From Tragulus kanchil (lineage: Eukaryota > Chordata > Mammalia > Artiodactyla > Tragulidae), in contig JAIOJX010000004.1 of NCBI GenBank assembly GCA_022376925.1, positions 129,357,123 through 129,421,122 of the forward strand: a DNA stretch of 64,000 nt, given 5' to 3'. Under the pieces are notes generated by a model that worked only from the letters and a program-made list of their open reading frames with translations, was not told the origin of the DNA and did not search any database. Made by a program: the position numbers and the translations under genes. Positions 47,082-59,254 of this stretch are shown here, in pieces (position 1 is the stretch's first letter; each line of letters opens with the position of its first letter).

Positions 47082-47655
47082 CTCTCTCTGCTTTCTATAT
47101 TGGTTAATTCTATTTTTCTAAACTTCAAGAGAACCTACAGAGGATAAAAGAAGTATAAGATATTTCTATTTTCATGGCACTTCAAGTAATGTTTAAAGAG
47201 AAATATTAACAGAATTGAATTAGAAAGCACTGAAGAGGACGGTACAACACTTTCTCTGCAACACCCATGAGGTGAGACATGGTAAGACTGTAGTAGTCAA
47301 TCACAGCCGTGTTTCTTAGTACATCTCCCCAAAAGTGCATATAACTGACAATTTTTCTCATGAAATTAAAGGAAGCACAGAGGTGGAAACAGCAACAGTG
47401 AACATAGCATGAGCCTGCCCATCAAGAATACCATGGGCCATATGACCGACTCAGCTAAAGCCACTGCCTGACTAGAAAAATTGCTCTGACCTGTAGTTTT
47501 TCCCTTAAGACTGACTTCTGTAAGCCTTGGCCATGTAATAAAATAAATGATGACGAGCTGGTGGGGTGTCCTGGGAAGGCCCAATGACTCCAACTGTCAC
47601 AAATATATAGGGCTAGTGTCTATTTTTCATCACAAACTATTAACACATCTCAGAC
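47082..47655. other. Unannotated single-copy stretch
   Basis: Nothing recognised. A 258-codon ORF starting at 47547 is mostly translation of the two antisense SINEs downstream. Confidence 0.4.
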
Positions 47656-47668
47656 AGGTTCATTTTTT

Positions 47669-47968
47669 TTTTTTAAAGATTTATTTATTTATTTATTTTG
47701 GGCGGGGGTTGGGTTGGGGAGGGAGGGGAGCGGGCGGGCCACTTCCATTGGTCTTCCATTTCTCTATTTTTCATCCGTCTTTGTTCTTTGGCTCCTGTGG
47801 GCCTCCCATCGCGGTGGCGTCTGTCGTTGCAGAGCGCCGGCTCAGTGATTGGACACATTGGTCCAGCCGCTCCGCGGCACGTGGGATCTTCCCAGGCCAG
47901 GGATCGAACCGGCGCCCCTTGCACTGCAAGGCGGTGTCCTTACCCACTGGACCACCAGGGGAAGCCCC
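47669..47968 (-). mobile_element. SINE-X copy 5, antisense, with TSD
   Basis: A T-rich start, a G-rich block, then the reversed SINE-X body ('ttggtcttccatttctctat', 'gtctttgttctttggctcct', 'cacgtgggatcttcccaggc') and reversed head ending at 47968. The target duplication AGGTTCATTTTTT is at 47656-47668 and 47969-47981. It is CpG-rich, so probably young. About 40 bases of the middle (around the GCGCATGCGC region) are missing relative to copy 6. Confidence 0.92.
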
Positions 47969-48004
47969 AGGTTCATTTTTTAATCTGAGATATGCTGCAG
48001 CCTG

Positions 48005-48309
48005 TTTTTTTTTTTTTTTGGAGGGGGGCGGGTTGGGGAGGGAGTGGGGTAGAAGGGCCACTTCTATTGATCTTTATCTATTTCCATCCATCTTTGTTCT
48101 TTGGCCCGTGTGGGCCTCCCATCGCGGTGGCCTCTGTTGTTGCAGAGCACCAGCTCTGGGCGCATGCGCTCCAGAGCTCCAGCTCGGTAATTGGACACAT
48201 CGGTCCAGCCGCTCCGCGGCACGTGGGATCTTCCCAGGCCAGGGATCGAACACGCGCCCCTTGCACTGCAAGGTGGTGTCCTTACCCACTGGACCACCAG
48301 GGAAGCCCC
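48005..48309 (-). mobile_element. SINE-X copy 6, antisense, with TSD
   Basis: A full reversed SINE-X with the 'gggcgcatgcgctccagagc' block. The target duplication GCAGCCTG is at 47997-48004 and 48310-48317. It lies 36 bp from copy 5. The separate target duplications show two independent insertions, not a tandem copy. Confidence 0.92.
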
Positions 48310-48317
48310 GCAGCCTG

Positions 48318-48772
48318 GTTTGAATAAATACTATAGCAATCAGAAATAATTAAAAAATATGACTGCATGTTCTGTCAAAGGATGTGTATTTCAAGATTTG
48401 AAAGAGCAGAAAAGATAAAAAGGAAAGGTGTTAATCGGATATAGACAGACAGATAGCAGCTCATGTTTGGCTTACCTGACAGACTCTTATATTTGACTTT
48501 AAACAGAGAATTCTGGGAAGGGGACAAGCTGCAGTTAAACACTGCGCATCTTAACAGAAGGAGCTGAACTAGATAATCTAGCTGTCATTAAAACTGTATA
48601 ACTTTAACCAAGAAAAAATGCATAGCAAAATAGGCTAGAGAGATACCTTTGATTACAGAAGAAAATAATTCATCAAAAGGCAGTGCTGGAAAAAAAAATA
48701 AAAAGCCAGTGCTAAATCTGTAATGATTTTGAAGAATATCTGGCTCTGACCCAGTCCCCCAAACCACTACAA
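48318..48772. other. Unannotated single-copy stretch
   Basis: AT-rich sequence with no recognised repeat or gene. Confidence 0.4.
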
Positions 48773-51183
48773 TGTTAGCATTTTACAATAAGTCATATCA
48801 AAAATAAATGAAGGGTCTGTACCTCTCTATCTTGAATTATACACACTCCTAATTCAAACTGCTTTTGGCAAATATTCAGTTACGAATGGCTTTTCTGGGT
48901 TTTTAATTCTCACCATAACTAGCTTTGTTTAATTGGTTAATTAAAACACCAAAATTTTGTTCTACTATCAAAAGGGAAGTACTAAAAAAACTGAAAAGGT
49001 TATCTTCTAAAAAGTTATGAACATAAGCAATAAATACAGTGAAACAGATACATCAATCAAAATAAAACACATAACTGAAAGGAGTGAAAATTTTTTTTTG
49101 AAAATTTATTTTAATGTAAGAAAAACAAAACGAGCTTAGTGTTACTGAAGGCTAATAAGAGCCAATCCATAATCTCCCAAGGCTCTCTAAAGGTCTTCTT
49201 CTACTGCTACTGACTAACACACTTCTGGCAATGAAATAACACCCCAATAAATCAGTATTTCTATACAACCTTACAGGAGTATGCTCTGGATTAACTATTT
49301 GTGATTGAAAGAGGAGGAGGATGGGTGGAGGAAGAAGAAAAAGGAAAGGAGGTGTGGAAGTGGAGGAGAGAGGAAGAGTGGATGGAAAAGGGAAGAAATA
49401 CATGATGTCACAGTGAAGTTCAATATGTCTTGCTAGAAGACAGAATAATACACACAATTACAAATGTCAAAGGAAGATAAATTGTTAATATTCTAGCTAA
49501 AGATAGGGTGGTAGCAGGTATGAGGAGGAAAAAAAAGGCAACAAAACTAGGCTTAGTGGCTTAAGAAGAGATCACTGCAGCACCACTTGCTTCTCTCTAG
49601 AGGAATTTAAACTTAGCTCTACAAATAACATCGTGGTCAGAAGAAAAGAAGAACAGGGAAATACTTTCACAAAGAAGGGCATATGTAAGAATCAAAGGAA
49701 AATATTAAATGTTCTGAGTTCAAAATAAAAAAAATTTAAAGACAATAGATATTAACATGGCAACATGTAGCTTTAAAAAGTAAATAGCAGGCCGTCAGAA
49801 AATTTAGATGGATTACATCATAGTAAATACTCCTAAATGTCTAATAGCTTTTTTATAGTTGACATTCAAAAGGGCTTTCTTTCCATCTAAGGACTGAAAT
49901 CCTTATAGAATGTTACTATTAATGGACCTTGAATAGCCAATGCATTTGATGTACTTAGAGTGAAACAGAGTGGTCATGTTAGCATTTTACAATAAGTCAT
50001 ATCAAAAATAAATGAAGGGTCTGTACCTCTCTATCTTGAATTATACACTCTAATTCAAACTGCTTTTGGCAAATATTCAGTTACGAATGGCTTTTCTGGG
50101 TTTTTAATTCTCACCATAACTAGCTTTGTTTAATTGGTTAATTAAAACACCAAAATTTTGTTCTACTATCAAAAGGGAAGTACTAAAAAAACTGAAAAGG
50201 TTATCTTCTAAAAAGTTATGAACATAAGCAATAAATACAGTGAAACAGATACATCAATCAAAATAAAACACATAACTGAAAGGAGTGAAAATTTTTTTTT
50301 GAAAATTTATTTTAATGTAAGAAAAACAAAACGAGCTTAGTGTTACTGAAGGCTAATAAGAGCCAATCCATAATCTCCCAAGGCTCTCTAAAGGTCTTCT
50401 TCTACTGCTACTGACTAACACACTTCTGGCAATGAAATAACACCCCAATAAATCAGTATTTCTATACAACCTTACAGGAGTATGCTCTGGATTAACTATT
50501 TGTGATTGAAAGAGGAGGAGGATGGGTGGAGGAAGAAGAAAAAGGAAAGGAGGTGTGGAAGTGGAGGAGAGAGGAAGAGTGGATGGAAAAGGGAAGAAAT
50601 ACATGATGTCACAGTGAAGTTCAATATGTCTTGCTAGAAGACAGAATAATACACACAATTACAAATGTCAAAGGAAGATAAATTGTTAATATTCTAGCTA
50701 AAGATAGGGTGGTAGCAGGTATGAGGAGGAAAAAAAAGGCAACAAAACTAGGCTTAGTGGCTTAAGAAGAGATCACTGCAGCACCACTTGCTTCTCTCTA
50801 GAGGAATTTAAACTTAGCTCTACAAATAACATCGTGGTCAGAAGAAAAGAAGAACAGGGAAATACTTTCACAAAGAAGGGCATATGTAAGAATCAAAGGA
50901 AAATATTAAATGTTCTGAGTTCAAAATAAAAAAAATTTAAAGACAATAGATATTAACATGGCAACATGTAGCTTTAAAAAGTAAATAGCAGGCCGTCAGA
51001 AAATTTAGATGGATTACATCATAGTAAATACTCCTAAATGTCTAATAGCTTTTTTATAGTTGACATTCAAAAGGGCTTTCTTTCCATCTAAGGACTGAAA
51101 TCCTTATAGAATGTTACTATTAATGGACCTTGAATAGCCAATGCATTTGATGTACTTAGAGTGAAACAGAGTGGTCATGTTAG
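48773..51183. repeat. Tandem direct duplication 15 (probable assembly overlap)
   Basis: Copy A is 48773-49976 and copy B is 49977-51183, with an offset of about 1201-1204. The copies differ by 4 bases in 'atacacactcctaa' (48838) versus 'atacactctaa', close to the start of copy B. The boundary shares 'atgttag'. Confidence 0.92.
49307..49400 (+). repeat. Purine-rich low-complexity tract
   Basis: About 94 bases of A/G-rich sequence with few pyrimidines (GAGGAGGAGGATGGGTGGAG and similar). The duplicate is at about 50508-50601. The 101-codon minus ORF through it reads Pro/Ser/Phe-rich low-complexity protein and is not credible. Confidence 0.7.
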
Positions 51184-51196
51184 TTCTTATAGGAAC

Positions 51197-53360
51197 TGCA
51201 TTAAGATTATTATTAAGAAATAAAATATAATTACAAATCAACATATAATACATATTTCAAAATAAATTCCAAGAAGACTATAAATGTTCACACACAAAAT
51301 CTGAATGGTACATTTTTTTTTTATTTTACAGTCAACTCTTGTGGGTTAGATTATCTGATGTATGGATTACTCGTGAGAAATATGTTTAATATTTAGAATT
51401 CTCACAAACCAAAATAAAATTTTTATTAGAAGATGTCTAACATTTGAAACTATATGAGCTGGGTGACCTCCAAGCGAACCCATGCCATGACACAGCTCCC
51501 AGTTCTGTTACTGTCACTGCCCCGTCCCCGTGACGGACCACTGCTGACTCACGACTCTGCACAAGACCCTCCAACACTCCCAGCTTTCTGGCCCCAAGGC
51601 ACGTGGGCTCTTCGCCTCGACCAGGATCGAATCCACACCCCTACACTGGATGGCCAAGTCCTAACCACTGGAGCCAGGGAAGTCCCAGGAACTTGCTCCT
51701 TTAAGGTCATCCCCCTCCTCCGTGGCCCACCCCAAAGGTTTCCCCAAGTCCCGGGTACAAAGATACTGTGTTCATGAAAGAGCCTTGTTCCCAGAGTGGC
51801 CCTGTGATGGCACCAGGGATCTACCAGGCAGATGTGCATCCTTGCTCTTGAAAACACGCTGCAGGGGGACACATAGTCACACTCCCCAGACTCAGCCACA
51901 GCGACGCTGTCTGCGGCACGGCTTGTCATCTGTGACCCATCTTCACAGCCCTCTTCCTTCCTAAGCCAGATGTTTCCAAACTTTCTGCATTTCCTCCTTC
52001 TTACTCCCAACCCATGGTCAATGTGTGGTGATATTTGGGCCAGCTTTGGTGGTGTTTGATTTTAAATCACTTGCATTCAAGTAAGAGGGCTCCTCCTCTG
52101 ACAAGTGGAGTCCTGGCCTCAAGCTGAAAACTCTGAAGCAGAAGAAACACAACCCTAAAGACATAGGTCATAGGAAAGGGGAGGGCAAACTGGTTAACAG
52201 TCGAACATGAACCCCAGCAAACCCCAAATTGTAGGGCTCTGAGCCAGGTCTAAGGGCCTACTTCAAGGGCAAGCTGGCTGCATTAAGATTATTATTAAGA
52301 AATAAAATATAATTACAAATCAACATATAATACATATTTCAAAATAAATTCCAAGAAGACTATAAATGTTCACACACAAAATCTGAATGGTACATTTTTT
52401 TTTTATTTTACAGTCAACTCTTGTGGGTTAGATTATCTGATGTATGGATTACTCGTGAGAAATATGTTTAATATTTAGAATTCTCACAAACCAAAATAAA
52501 ATTTTTATTAGAAGATGTCTAACATTTGAAACTATATGAGCTGGGTGACCTCCAAGCGAACCCATGCCATGACACAGCTCCCAGTTCTGTTACTGTCACT
52601 GCCCCGTCCCCGTGACGGACCACTGCTGACTCACGACTCTGCACAAGACCCTCCAACACTCCCAGCTTTCTGGCCCCAAGGCACGTGGGCTCTTCGCTCC
52701 TCGACCAGGGATCGAATCCACACCCCTACACTGGATGGCCAAGTCCTAACCACTGGAGCCAGGGAAGTCCCAGGAACTTGCTCCTTTAAGGTCATCCCCC
52801 TCCTCCGTGGCCCACCCCAAAGGTTTCCCCAAGTCCCGGGTACAAAGATACTGTGTTCATGAAAGAGCCTTGTTCCCAGAGTGGCCCTGTGATGGCACCA
52901 GGGATCTACCAGGCAGATGTGCATCCTTGCTCTTGAAAACACGCTGCAGGGGGACACATAGTCACACTCCCCAGACTCAGCCACAGCGACGCTGTCTGCG
53001 GCACGGCTTGTCATCTGTGACCCATCTTCACAGCCCTCTTCCTTCCTAAGCCAGATGTTTCCAAACTTTCTGCATTTCCTCCTTCTTACTCCCAACCCAT
53101 GGTCAATGTGTGGTGATATTTGGGCCAGCTTTGGTGGTGTTTGATTTTAAATCACTTGCATTCAAGTAAGAGGGCTCCTCCTCTGACAAGTGGAGTCCTG
53201 GCCTCAAGCTGAAAACTCTGAAGCAGAAGAAACACAACCCTAAAGACATAGGTCATAGGAAAGGGGAGGGCAAACTGGTTAACAGTCGAACATGAACCCC
53301 AGCAAACCCCAAATTGTAGGGCTCTGAGCCAGGTCTAAGGGCCTACTTCAAGGGCAAGCT
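51197..53360. repeat. Tandem direct duplication 16 (probable assembly overlap)
   Basis: Copy A is 51197-52277 and copy B is 52278-53360, with an offset of 1082. Copy A reads cttcgcctcgaccaggatcg and copy B has three to four extra bases there (gctcctcgaccagggatc). The unit contains an antisense CHR SINE. The 153/154-codon minus ORF differs between copies only at that spot and is not supported as a gene. Confidence 0.92.
51585..51688 (-). mobile_element. CHR-type tRNA SINE, antisense
   Basis: Reversed landmarks are 'ggcacgtgggctcttcgcct', 'gatcgaatccacacccctac' and 'ctaaccactggagccaggga' then 'agtccc'. The duplicate is at about 52667-52773. Confidence 0.75.
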
Positions 53361-55415
53361 GGCTCAGGCCAGTCTGCTCAGCTCCTGGCTGGATTCCAGG
53401 GTAAGGCCGTGAGCGCCTCTGTGGGTCCATCATCCACCTGTGTTCTGTTCCACTGGAGCCTGACATTGTGATGGAGGCTGGTCTTGGAAGCAACCACTGT
53501 TCCTTAATCCTATGAGCAGAGGTGGTACCAAGCTTTCTCCAACAGAGCCTGGTCTTTATCTCTCAGGAGTGAGATGCTCCGAGCATTCTTACAGACCTGA
53601 CATTTAGACCTAATTCGTATCAAGTGAGGATTTGGAAAGACTTTGTTTGCCTCTTAACAACTACCATCTCGGCCAGCCTCAGCAGGGAATAGAGAAATGA
53701 GGCTCGTGGGAGGACGCTGGAGACGACAGCCACAAGAGTTTCTGTCCGTCTCAGCCTGCATGCTCAGACCTCTCATCTGGGTGCTGCAGGCACCACTGCT
53801 CCCAGGGAGTAATGAGCCTGTCCTCCTGGCACCTTGAGCCTCCCAGTGTCTACCGTGGGGCCCACCTTGGCTCACAAGTGCTCCACAGGCCCACATCTAA
53901 GTGGCCCAGTGGCTGCAACACAGACATTGTGGGACACTGTCAGGTCCTTGTTACCTTGCCAGCTGCACACTGCCTAACCTGATGAGCCTCTGAACACTAC
54001 ACCTCACCTCACATATGTTGATTGCAGCCATTCAAGGCTCAGATTTTTTAATTAATGCATTTTTTTTTTAATTGCACATACAGCATGTGGAGCCTTAGTT
54101 CCCCAACCAAGGACTGAACCAATAAGCCCTTCACTGGAAGCCCAGAATCTTAACCACTAGGGAGGTCCCAAGGCTCAGCTTTATAACCATGTTTAATACT
54201 GTTACTTTACAGAGAATTAGAAACTGTCTCCCATCAATATAAACCCTTCTTGTTTGGGAACAACTCAGTGACTGGCGAAATCCTCAAGGAGACTTTTCTC
54301 ACCTGAAGGGGCCTCCTCTGAAGGCTGAAAACTCTGAAGCAGAAGAAACACAACCCTAAAGACATAGGTCATAGGAAAGGGAGGGCAAACTGGTTAACAG
54401 TTGAACATGAACCCAGCAAACCCCAAATTGTAGGGCTCTGAGCCAGGTCTAAGGGCCTACTTCAAGGGCAAGCTGGCTCAGGCCAGTCTGCTCAGCTCCT
54501 GGCTGGATTCCAGGGTAAGGCCGTGAGCGCCTCTGTGGGTCCATCATCCACCTGTGTTCTGTTCCACTGGAGCCTGACATTGTGATGGAGGCTGGTCTTG
54601 GAAGCAACCACTGTTCCTTAATCCTATGAGCAGAGGTGGTACCAAGCTTTCTCCAACAGAGCCTGGTCTTTATCTCTCAGGAGTGAGATGCTCCGAGCAT
54701 TCTTACAGACCTGACATTTAGACCTAATTCGTATCAAGTGAGGATTTGGAAAGACTTTGTTTGCCTCTTAACAACTACCATCTCGGCCAGCCTCAGCAGG
54801 GAATAGAGAAATGAGGCTCGTGGGAGGACGCTGGAGACGACAGCCACAAGAGTTTCTGTCCGTCTCAGCCTGCATGCTCAGACCTCTCATCTGGGTGCTG
54901 CAGGCACCACTGCTCCCAGGGAGTAATGAGCCTGTCCTCCTGGCACCTTGAGCCTCCCAGTGTCTACCGTGGGGCCCACCTTGGCTCACAAGTGCTCCAC
55001 AGGCCCACATCTAAGTGGCCCAGTGGCTGCAACACAGACATTGTGGGACACTGTCAGGTCCTTGTTACCTTGCCAGCTGCACACTGCCTAACCTGATGAG
55101 CCTCTGAACACTACACCTCACCTCACATATGTTGATTGCAGCCATTCAAGGCTCAGATTTTTTAATTAATGCATTTTTTTTTTAATTGCACATACAGCAT
55201 GTGGAGCCTTAGTTCCCCAACCAAGGACTGAACCAATAAGCCCTTCACTGGAAGCCCAGAATCTTAACCACTAGGGAGGTCCCAAGGCTCAGCTTTATAA
55301 CCATGTTTAATACTGTTACTTTACAGAGAATTAGAAACTGTCTCCCATCAATATAAACCCTTCTTGTTTGGGAACAACTCAGTGACTGGCGAAATCCTCA
55401 AGGAGACTTTTCTCA
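53208..55415. repeat. Tandem direct duplication 17 (probable assembly overlap)
   Basis: Copy A is 53208-54301, a 22-base filler is 54302-54323, and copy B is 54324-55415, with an offset of 1114. Within the first 110 bases there are a G-run loss, a C/T transition (acagtCgaac / acagtTgaac) and a C-run loss. An antisense CHR SINE is inside. Confidence 0.92.
54056..54172 (-). mobile_element. Old CHR-type tRNA SINE, antisense
   Basis: A T-run, then 'gcatgtggagccttagttcc', 'ccaaccaaggactgaaccaa' and 'cttaaccactagggaggtcc' is the reversed, diverged CHR monomer. The duplicate is 55170-55286, with a partial third copy at 56335-56378 because of duplication 18. Confidence 0.75.
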
Positions 55416-57433
55416 GCCATTAGGGAGGGCAGGGCAGCATGCAGACATTGGAGCAAGAAGTCAGGCGTAGGATCAACACAGGGTCAGTTAAAGGGCTTCT
55501 CATGAGGCACATAAATGGTGGACTGCAGTATTTTTTGTGCCATAAGGGCACTTTGAAAAGCATCGGTATTTACAGCAGAATAGCAGAAATTAGGCCACGC
55601 CGGCGTTGTGAGTCTGCGGCCCAGGATGACACTTAGAGGCATTTGTTAGTTCTATGCATCTCCGGAGGTGCACTGACCTCCCCTGCATCTAAGATGAGAT
55701 GCAGCTGACGGCTATTTGCAGCAGCCCGAGCAACCCGGCTGGCACTGCATTGCCAGACGACTCTGCACTCCTACACTCACAGGTCATTTAGCTGATGTCC
55801 CCCAACGCTGGGTCTCCCTCACACTCAGGGGGAGACTCTGAAAGCCTGAGAAGCTCTTACCTACTCGCCTTATCTGACTAAGTTAGGATGGCAGCACCCA
55901 AGCAGCCTAGAAAGCCTAGGTTTACAGGGACAGGAGTCAGACTAGAATGGAGTTCACGTGATTCCCAGCCTCAAGCAATTGAAGTCAGCTGGCTGGAACT
56001 GGGTTTTTCTCCACCAGTAGCTATACTTAGGTTGCTTTGAGAACGGCCCCAACTGACAAGGGATCTTCTAACAGGGGGAGGATTAGACCCAAGTGTCCTG
56101 CAGGGGAGAATTAGACCCAAGTCTAATGGATGACCTCCTGCTACTTGTCAGCCCGCCATTCCGGGAGCATTCAAGTCTGATCTAACTATTAGAGGTCTAA
56201 GGACCAGAGCTCCATCTTAGTCACCCACTGCCTAGAACAGGAGCCAGTATCCTGAACTTTGGGCAGAGTGGCAGCCAGATCCTTGACTGTCCCAGGTCCT
56301 AGTACCTTCTTACGGATGCCGTGTCGTCCCCTATCCCTTCACTGGAAGCCCAGAATCTTAACCACTAGGGAGGTCCCAAGGCTCAGCTTTATAACCATGT
56401 TTAATACTGTTACTTTACAGAGAATTAGAAACTGTCTCCCATCAATATAAACCCTTCTTGTTTGGGAACAACTCAGTGACTGGCGAAATCCTCAAGGAGA
56501 CTTTTCTCAGCCATTAGGGAGGGCAGGGCAGCATGCAGACATTGGAGCAAGAAGTCAGGCGTAGGATCAACACAGGGTCAGTTAAAGGGCTTCTCATGAG
56601 GCACATAAATGGTGGACTGCAGTATTTTTTGTGCCATAAGGGCACTTTGAAAAGCATCGGTATTTACAGCAGAATAGCAGAAATTAGGCCACGCCGGCGT
56701 TGTGAGTCTGCGGCCCAGGATGACACTTAGAGGCATTTGTTAGTTCTATGCATCTCCGGAGGTGCACTGACCTCCCCTGCATCTAAGATGAGATGCAGCT
56801 GACGGCTATTTGCAGCAGCCCGAGCAACCCGGCTGGCACTGCATTGCCAGACGACTCTGCACTCCTACACTCACAGGTCATTTAGCTGATGTCCCCCAAC
56901 GCTGGGTCTCCCTCACACTCAGGGGGAGACTCTGAAAGCCTGAGAAGCTCTTACCTACTCGCCTTATCTGACTAAGTTAGGATGGCAGCACCCAAGCAGC
57001 CTAGAAAGCCTAGGGTTTACAGGGACAGGAGTCAGACTAGAATGGAGTTCACGTGATTCCCAGCCTCAAGCAATTGAAGTCAGCTGGCTGGAACTGGGTT
57101 TTTCTCCACCAGTAGCTATACTTAGGTTGCTTTGAGAACGGCCCCAACTGACAAGGGATCTTCTAACAGGGGGAGGATTAGACCCAAGTGTCCTGCAGGG
57201 GAGAATTAGACCCAAGTCTAATGGATGACCTCCTGCTACTTGTCAGCCCGCCATTCCGGGAGCATTCAAGTCTGATCTAACTATTAGAGGTCTAAGGACC
57301 AGAGCTCCATCTTAGTCACCCACTGCCTAGAACAGGAGCCAGTATCCTGAACTTTGGGCAGAGTGGCAGCCAGATCCTTGACTGTCCCAGGTCCTAGTAC
57401 CTTCTTACGGATGCCGTGTGCGTCCCCTATCCC
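55241..57433. repeat. Tandem direct duplication 18 (probable assembly overlap)
   Basis: Copy A is 55241-56334 and copy B is 56335-57433, with an offset of 1094. Copy B starts in the middle of the CHR SINE at 55241, so the jump cuts through a repeat. Differences are single-base (ccgtgtcgtccc / ccgtgtgcgtccc near the end). The 65-codon ORF at 55439 and 56533 is unsupported. Confidence 0.92.
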
Positions 57434-59248
57434 AAAAGGCTGGTTCAGGGTGGGATGGACTAGTCTGGGAAGCCATGCCTCTCAGTTCAAGTCCGAGGAG
57501 CAGCTTAGCCTGCCTCAGCCCCAAGGGGAGCTGATGAAGCCGACCCTGGAAGACAGTGCTTGGTGTTCAGTGGCCTGGAGTGACAGCTGCTAGCTCCAGT
57601 GTTTACGGAGAGGAAGCAGCCTGGATGTAGGAAGGCCTGCGGCTGAGCTCAGGGTCTCCAGTTCTTCCACTTAACGCCCTCCTTTTTCTTTCTCTTTGAC
57701 CTGATGGTTCTAGCTGTGTTGGGGGAAGCACACTGGCTGAAACCGCCCACCCTGCCAGGCACCAGAGTAACCAGCTGAGTGAGTAATTTTACCACAGGAG
57801 GTCCTGGTAAGCAACACAGAATGAACAAGCCACCACTAACTGGAAGAGCTCGGGAAAGGTTAAAAGGAGACACTATGTATCCAACCACCTCCCAGAATCC
57901 TTCCCACTGGCATCCATCTTGGCTGAGCAATGTATGCACCACCAGGAAGGACTCAGTCAGAATGAATCACCCCATCACCATAAAGCCCAAGACTGCGAGC
58001 CCCGAGGCAGAGCTGTTCTCCTGGGTTCCTTACCTACTGCTCTCCCCGCCCCCCACCCCCGGGCACTCCTTCCCAGTAAAATCACTTGCTTTGTCAACAC
58101 ACGTGTTTCCTTGGACAATTCATTTCCAAGAGGTAGACAAAAGCCCACTTTGGGGCCCTGGTAGGGGTCTCCTTCCTCCACCAGTAGCTATACTTAGGTT
58201 GCTTTGAGAACGGCCCCAACTGACAAGGGATCTTCTAACAGGGGGAGGATTAGACCCAAGTGTCCTGCAGGGGAGAATTAGACCCAAGTCTAATGGATGA
58301 CCTCCTGCTACTTGTCAGCCCGCCATTCCGGGAGCATTCAAGTCTGATCTAACTATTAGAGGTCTAAGGACCAGAGCTCCATCTTAGTCACCCACTGCCT
58401 AGAACAGGAGCCAGTATCCTGAACTTTGGGCAGAGTGGCAGCCAGATCCTTGACTGTCCCAGGTCCTAGTACCTTCTTACGGATGCCGTGTCGCCCCTAT
58501 CCCAAAAGGCTGGTTCAGGGTGGGATGGACTAGTCTGGGAAGCCATGCCTCTCAGTTCAAGTCCGAGGAGCAGCTTAGCCTGCCTCAGCCCCAAGGGGAG
58601 CTGATGAAGCCGACCCTGGAAGACAGTGCTTGGTGTTCAGTGGCCTGGAGTGACAGCTGCTAGCTCCAGTGTTTACGGAGAGGAAGCAGCCTGGATGTAG
58701 GAAGGCCTGCGGCTGAGCTCAGGGTCTCCAGTTCTTCCACTTAACCCCCTCCTTTTCTTTCTCTTTGACCTGATGGTTCTAGCTGTGTTGGGGGAAGCAC
58801 ACTGGCTGAAACCGCCCACCCTGCCAGGCACCAGAGTAACCAGCTGAGTGAGTAATTTTACCACAGGAGGTCCTGGTAAGCAACACAGAATGAACAAGCC
58901 ACCACTAACTGGAAGAGCTCGGGAAAGGTTAAAAGGAGACACTATGTATCCAACCACCTCCCAGAATCCTTCCCACTGGCATCCATCTTGGCTGAGCAAT
59001 GTATGCACCACCAGGAAGGACTCAGTCAGAATGAATCACCCCATCACCATAAAGCCCAAGACTGCGAGCCCCGAGGCAGAGCTGTTCTCCTGGGTTCCCT
59101 TACCTACTGCTCTCCCCGCCCCCCACCCCCGGGCACTCCTTCCCAGTAAAATCACTTGCTTTGTCAACACACGTGTTTCCTTGGACAATTCATTTCCAAG
59201 AGGTAGACAAAAGCCCACTTTGGGGCCCTGGTAGGGGTCTCCCTTCCT
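57105..59248. repeat. Tandem direct duplication 19 (probable assembly overlap)
   Basis: Copy A is 57105-58176 and copy B is 58177-59248, with an offset of about 1069-1071. The junction falls within the last 20 bp of the MER41-like LTR. Differences are G/C-run indels (taacgccctccttttt / taaccccctcctttt, gggttcct / gggttccct). Confidence 0.92.
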
Positions 59249-59254
59249 CCAACA
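58786..59254 (+). mobile_element. MER41-like class I solo LTR (complete copy)
   Basis: A 469-bp segment starts TGTTGGGGGAAGCACACTGG and ends CTTCCTCCAACA. It contains 'gaaaccgcccaccctgccag', an AGTAAAATCAC stretch in place of the usual AATAAA poly(A) signal, and the 3' part 'ggacaattcatttccaagag'. This matches my memory of MER41-type ERV1 LTRs of ruminants. No adjoining gag, pol or env is recognised, so it appears solo. The truncated redundant copy is 57717-58176. LTRs of this group carry promoter or enhancer activity in some mammals, but nothing here shows activity. I found no clean target duplication. Confidence 0.65.

Noticed and set aside
47547..48323. 258-codon plus-strand ORF
   Set aside because: Nearly all of it is the translation of two antisense SINE-X copies, with poly-Phe from the T runs. 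It is not a gene.
51549..52010. 153-codon minus-strand ORF (also at 52631-53095)
   Set aside because: It overlaps an antisense CHR SINE, changes in length between copies through a probable sequencing error, and has no family motif or splice context.
56123..56152. A plus-strand reading LMDDLLLLVS that resembles the retroviral RT active-site motif, present three times (56123, 57217, 58289)
   Set aside because: The frame has stops soon after, the expected flanking RT residues are not visible, and the three copies are due to duplications 18 and 19. It is more likely chance than a pol remnant.
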